A stretch of 31,156 nucleotides of DNA from a virus. The first letter of the stretch is position 1; each line of letters starts with the position of its first letter. The notes below the pieces were generated by a model that saw only the letters and a list, made by a program, of their open reading frames with translations, did not search any database and was not told the origin of the DNA. The DNA lies in IMG/VR virus record IMGVR_UViG_3300030002_000080, positions 1-31,156 of that record; one strand, given 5' to 3'. The translations under genes and the position numbers were made by a program. Shown one piece after another: positions 28,822 to 31,156 of this stretch.

Positions 28822-29102
28822 CCGATCACCTGTCCCCAGTTGTCAGTAGGGATCACCCAGCTGATCTGCTGCGTGTTGGCCACCTGACCCGGACTCATCA
28901 TCGTCCAGAAGTAGGTCCCCAGCCCGTAAGGAACGCGCTCGAACGAGGACGCCGTGGGCTCCAGGATGCTCGAGCCGGTGTCCGTGTCCACCGGCACCGC
29001 CAGCGTCAGCGCCATGTACGCCCCGCCCAGTACCGCGGCCGCCTCCGGGCGGAAGACGCTGTTCACCATGACCGTGCGCCCGTACGTGCTCAGCTGCCCC
29101 AT
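28692..29102 (-). CDS. Minor tail protein (small)
   Basis: 136 aa, ATG directly after the previous stop. The pattern GGAYMALTLAVPVDTDTGS, FERVPYG, then TQQISWVIPTDNWGQVIGW and VPPGSLRVSLL is a beta-rich domain repeatedly seen in actinophage tail and fibre proteins. It is a structural protein by context. Its stop is at 28692-28694, and the next frame begins without a clear start codon. Confidence 0.74.
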   Translation of the reverse strand: MGQLSTYGRTVMVNSVFRPEAAAVLGGAYMALTLAVPVDTDTGSSILEPTASSFERVPYGLGTYFWTMMSPGQVANTQQISWVIPTDNWGQVIGWALCTESTSGMVLAFGRLRRSMAIVAGQRLKVPPGSLRVSLL

Positions 29103-29528
29103 TCAGACCACCTCGAGGGTGTAGACCGGATGCCGCGGCACCGTGAACGTCACCTGGGCGATCCCTGCATGACGCAGCTCGCGGGAGGCCTGCACCTGGC
29201 AGTCCGCCACCTGGCAGTGGTACGTGTACATCTCCGAGTCGTAGGTGACCTCGATCAGGTACGACAGCTGGCTGAATGCCGCCTTCAGGACCTCTACCGC
29301 CTGCAGCGTGCTCGTCGTGCCATCGCCCTTCGCCCAGATGCTCAGGGTCTCCTGCACGTTGTCCCGCAGGGCATTGACCGTCCACGAGCCCTCCACGAAC
29401 GGATTCGTCACCTCATCGCGGCGCCAGCTCGTCGAGGAGTCCGCGAACGAGTCGGCGTGCAGCCGGTACAGGCCCGAGTTCAGCTCCAGCCAGTCATCGG
29501 CCGTGGAGATGCGTGCGCTGATGATCAT
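29103..29528 (-). CDS. Minor tail / tail-end protein
   Basis: 141 aa, ATG overlapping the tape-measure stop (ATGA). Beta-rich (WLELNSGLYRLHADSF, then YLIEVTYDSEMYTYHCQVAD). Its position right after the tape measure is that of distal tail or minor tail proteins, but it is short for a full distal tail protein. Confidence 0.74.
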   Translation of the reverse strand: MIISARISTADDWLELNSGLYRLHADSFADSSTSWRRDEVTNPFVEGSWTVNALRDNVQETLSIWAKGDGTTSTLQAVEVLKAAFSQLSYLIEVTYDSEMYTYHCQVADCQVQASRELRHAGIAQVTFTVPRHPVYTLEVV

Positions 29529-31156
29529 CGAGCCCCCACCGTGCTCACGAGGTTCTGCCGGCGCCTCTTGGCCTCCAGCTTCGCGTTCATCTCATCCGGG
29601 TCCTGCGCCTGCACCGTGATCGGACCGGTGTACTGGGTGCGCTGGTCATAGGACACGTTGTTGTACGTGATCGGCGTGGAGTACTGGTTCGACTGCGAGG
29701 CCTTCACGTCGTAGGCGTTCGCGTACCGGGCCATCACCGAGGCCATGTACGACGCTCCGCGCTCGTTCAGCGGGATGACCGCCTCCGGGTAGCCGGCCTC
29801 GGCGATCGTTGCTGTCTCCTGGCGCATCGAGATGCCGCCCAGGGCCTTCTTCGCCCACGGGTTGGGGATGTTCGGAACGATGTCGCCGGTGCTGAAGTGC
29901 TGGCCGCCGATCTTCGTGCCATCCCATCCGAAGCCGGCGAAGTCCAGCGTCTTGCCCAGCCCCAGCGGGATGGAGAACTTGGCGATGTTGAAGCCGGGGA
30001 TATTGATCTCCGGCAGGGTGAAGTCGATCTTCCACTCGATCTTGTTCCACGCGTCGATCATCGCGCCCAGCACGTTCTTGATGCCGTCCTCGATGGCGCT
30101 GAAGGCCGTCGTGAAGAACGACGCATCCGGCAGCCAGTCGTCCTTGATGGTGTTCGGAAGGCTCTTCAACCAGGAGGACAGGCCGTTCTTGCCCGTGAAG
30201 ATGTCCACCACCGCAGTCTTGATGTCATCGAGCGACGGCAGGTTAGCCGTGAGGTTGTCCCACGCCGTCGACACCCAGCCCGATACGGAGTCCACGCCGC
30301 CCTTGACGAGGTCCTGCAGCCACTGCTTCGCGGTGGTGAACGCACCAGTCACGGATGTCCACACCTCGCCGGCCGTCGGCATCCCGTCCATGATGTTGGT
30401 CCATGCCGTCGAGATCCACGTGGTGATCTTCCCGCCGAGGCCCGACATGAAGGTCACGGCCTCGCCGAAGGCCGTAGTGATCTTCCCCATGATGTCGAGG
30501 TTGGCAATCGGGGCCGTCAGGTTGCTCCAGCCCGTGGACACCAGCCCGGCGATCGTCGTGCCCAGGTCGCCCAGGAACTTGCCGGTGGCCGCCCACGCTC
30601 CAGTGACCTTGCCGATGATGTCCAGGTCCTTGATCGGGGCCGTCACGAAATCCCACGCCGCCTGGGCGGCAGCTGCGATGCCCTGCCCGAGGCCCTCCAT
30701 GATGTTCCTGCCGATCTCCGCGAACACCGTCGACGGGGACTGAATGCCCAGCATGCCCTTCACCGCGCCGACAAGGCCCTCGAACGACTTCACGAAGAGG
30801 TTGTCCGAGGCTGCCTCGGTAAACCCCTTCACCAGCCCGTTCCACATGTTCTTGCCCATCTCCACGAACGCCGACACCGGGTCGCCCGGGATCTCCATCG
30901 GCGGGAGCGGCTTCGCCTGGGCAGCCTGGGCATAGGAGTCCGTGTACGACCCCGGCTCCGACTGGGCGTCAGGCATCCGCTGCGGCGGCAGGTAGCCCTG
31001 CGAGTAGAAGACAGGATCCTGCGGGGAGATACCGCCTTTGGACAGCTTCTTCGTCAGCTCGTCCTGCTGGATGATCATCTTCGCCCAGCGGTCCAGCTGC
31101 TTCTGCGCCTCGCCCTGCGGGCCGCCCAGGGCAGCGAACATCGCCTCCGTGCGCTG
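29525..31156 (-). CDS. Tape measure protein, C-terminal part (partial)
   Basis: At least 543 residues; the frame is open to the window edge, so the N-terminus is missing. Repeating units of roughly 50-60 residues (for example IANLDIMGKITTAFGEA, then GGKITTWISTAWTNIMDGMP) with WISTAW/WVSTAW/LVSTGW phrases are typical of tape measure proteins. A C-terminal head with TATIAEAGYPEAVIPLNERG is also typical. It sets tail length and enters the tail lumen. It heads the tail operon in this window. Confidence 0.9.
   Translation of the reverse strand, partial: QRTEAMFAALGGPQGEAQKQLDRWAKMIIQQDELTKKLSKGGISPQDPVFYSQGYLPPQRMPDAQSEPGSYTDSYAQAAQAKPLPPMEIPGDPVSAFVEMGKNMWNGLVKGFTEAASDNLFVKSFEGLVGAVKGMLGIQSPSTVFAEIGRNIMEGLGQGIAAAAQAAWDFVTAPIKDLDIIGKVTGAWAATGKFLGDLGTTIAGLVSTGWSNLTAPIANLDIMGKITTAFGEAVTFMSGLGGKITTWISTAWTNIMDGMPTAGEVWTSVTGAFTTAKQWLQDLVKGGVDSVSGWVSTAWDNLTANLPSLDDIKTAVVDIFTGKNGLSSWLKSLPNTIKDDWLPDASFFTTAFSAIEDGIKNVLGAMIDAWNKIEWKIDFTLPEINIPGFNIAKFSIPLGLGKTLDFAGFGWDGTKIGGQHFSTGDIVPNIPNPWAKKALGGISMRQETATIAEAGYPEAVIPLNERGASYMASVMARYANAYDVKASQSNQYSTPITYNNVSYDQRTQYTGPITVQAQDPDEMNAKLEAKRRRQNLVSTVGAR

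Noticed and set aside
29832-30743. 303-aa plus-strand frame in the tape measure region
   Set aside because: Antisense shadow of the repetitive tape measure gene; its periodic composition mirrors the repeats on the other strand.

Overview
The window is part of the genome of a tailed double-stranded DNA phage (siphovirus type) that most likely infects an actinobacterium. The DNA is GC-rich. One gene encodes a WhiB-type four-cysteine protein and another a cell-wall transglycosylase of the Rpf/lysozyme-like type. Genes are packed with 1-8 bp stop/start overlaps (ATGA, GTGA, TGATG), and Shine-Dalgarno sequences are strong (AAGGAGACC). No integrase, repressor, att site, tRNA, CRISPR array or insertion sequence was recognised.

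Layout. 38-7510 (+): replication and recombination block with a putative ssDNA-binding protein, a DnaE-type DNA polymerase III alpha subunit with PHP domain, a Cas4/RecB-like nuclease, a RuvC-like resolvase and a WhiB-like regulator. 7507-9791 (+): a terminase-small-subunit-like HTH protein, a fibronectin-III-like virion protein with a small partner, and a secreted transglycosylase. 9873-16633 (+): a long run of very small, mostly unknown genes. Many have CxxC zinc motifs, and one lone gene (12008-12418) points the other way. 16677-18403 (+): a leaderless excisionase-like HTH gene, a DUF932 protein, a DUF4313-like protein and a 57-aa Cys protein. 18404-18870: a non-coding regulatory region with two promoter candidates and several hairpins. 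18871-24657 (+): unknown genes, including a second promoter-leader-terminator unit (21379-21557) and a membrane-protein cluster. 24658-24795: a switch-like structured element and a textbook UUCG terminator between convergent operons. 24796-31156 (-): tail operon, read right to left as tape measure (cut by the window end), minor tail proteins, and two small end genes.

The most notable content is at 14943-15409. A DUF2829/Tad2-family protein is translationally coupled to an Acb2/Tad1 hairpin-domain protein. Both families are known sponges of the nucleotide second messengers of Thoeris and CBASS defence, so the small-gene block probably contains an anti-defence island. The uncharacterised neighbours at 14673-16633 are good candidates for further counter-defence functions.

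A second point of interest is regulatory. Two promoters, at about 18.5 and 21.4 kb, are followed at nearly the same distance by a shared leader motif (CTGTG ... GGTGAAGA) and then by a terminator hairpin before the first gene. This suggests a phage-specific attenuation or antitermination system. All functions are inferred by reading the sequence; no database search was run.
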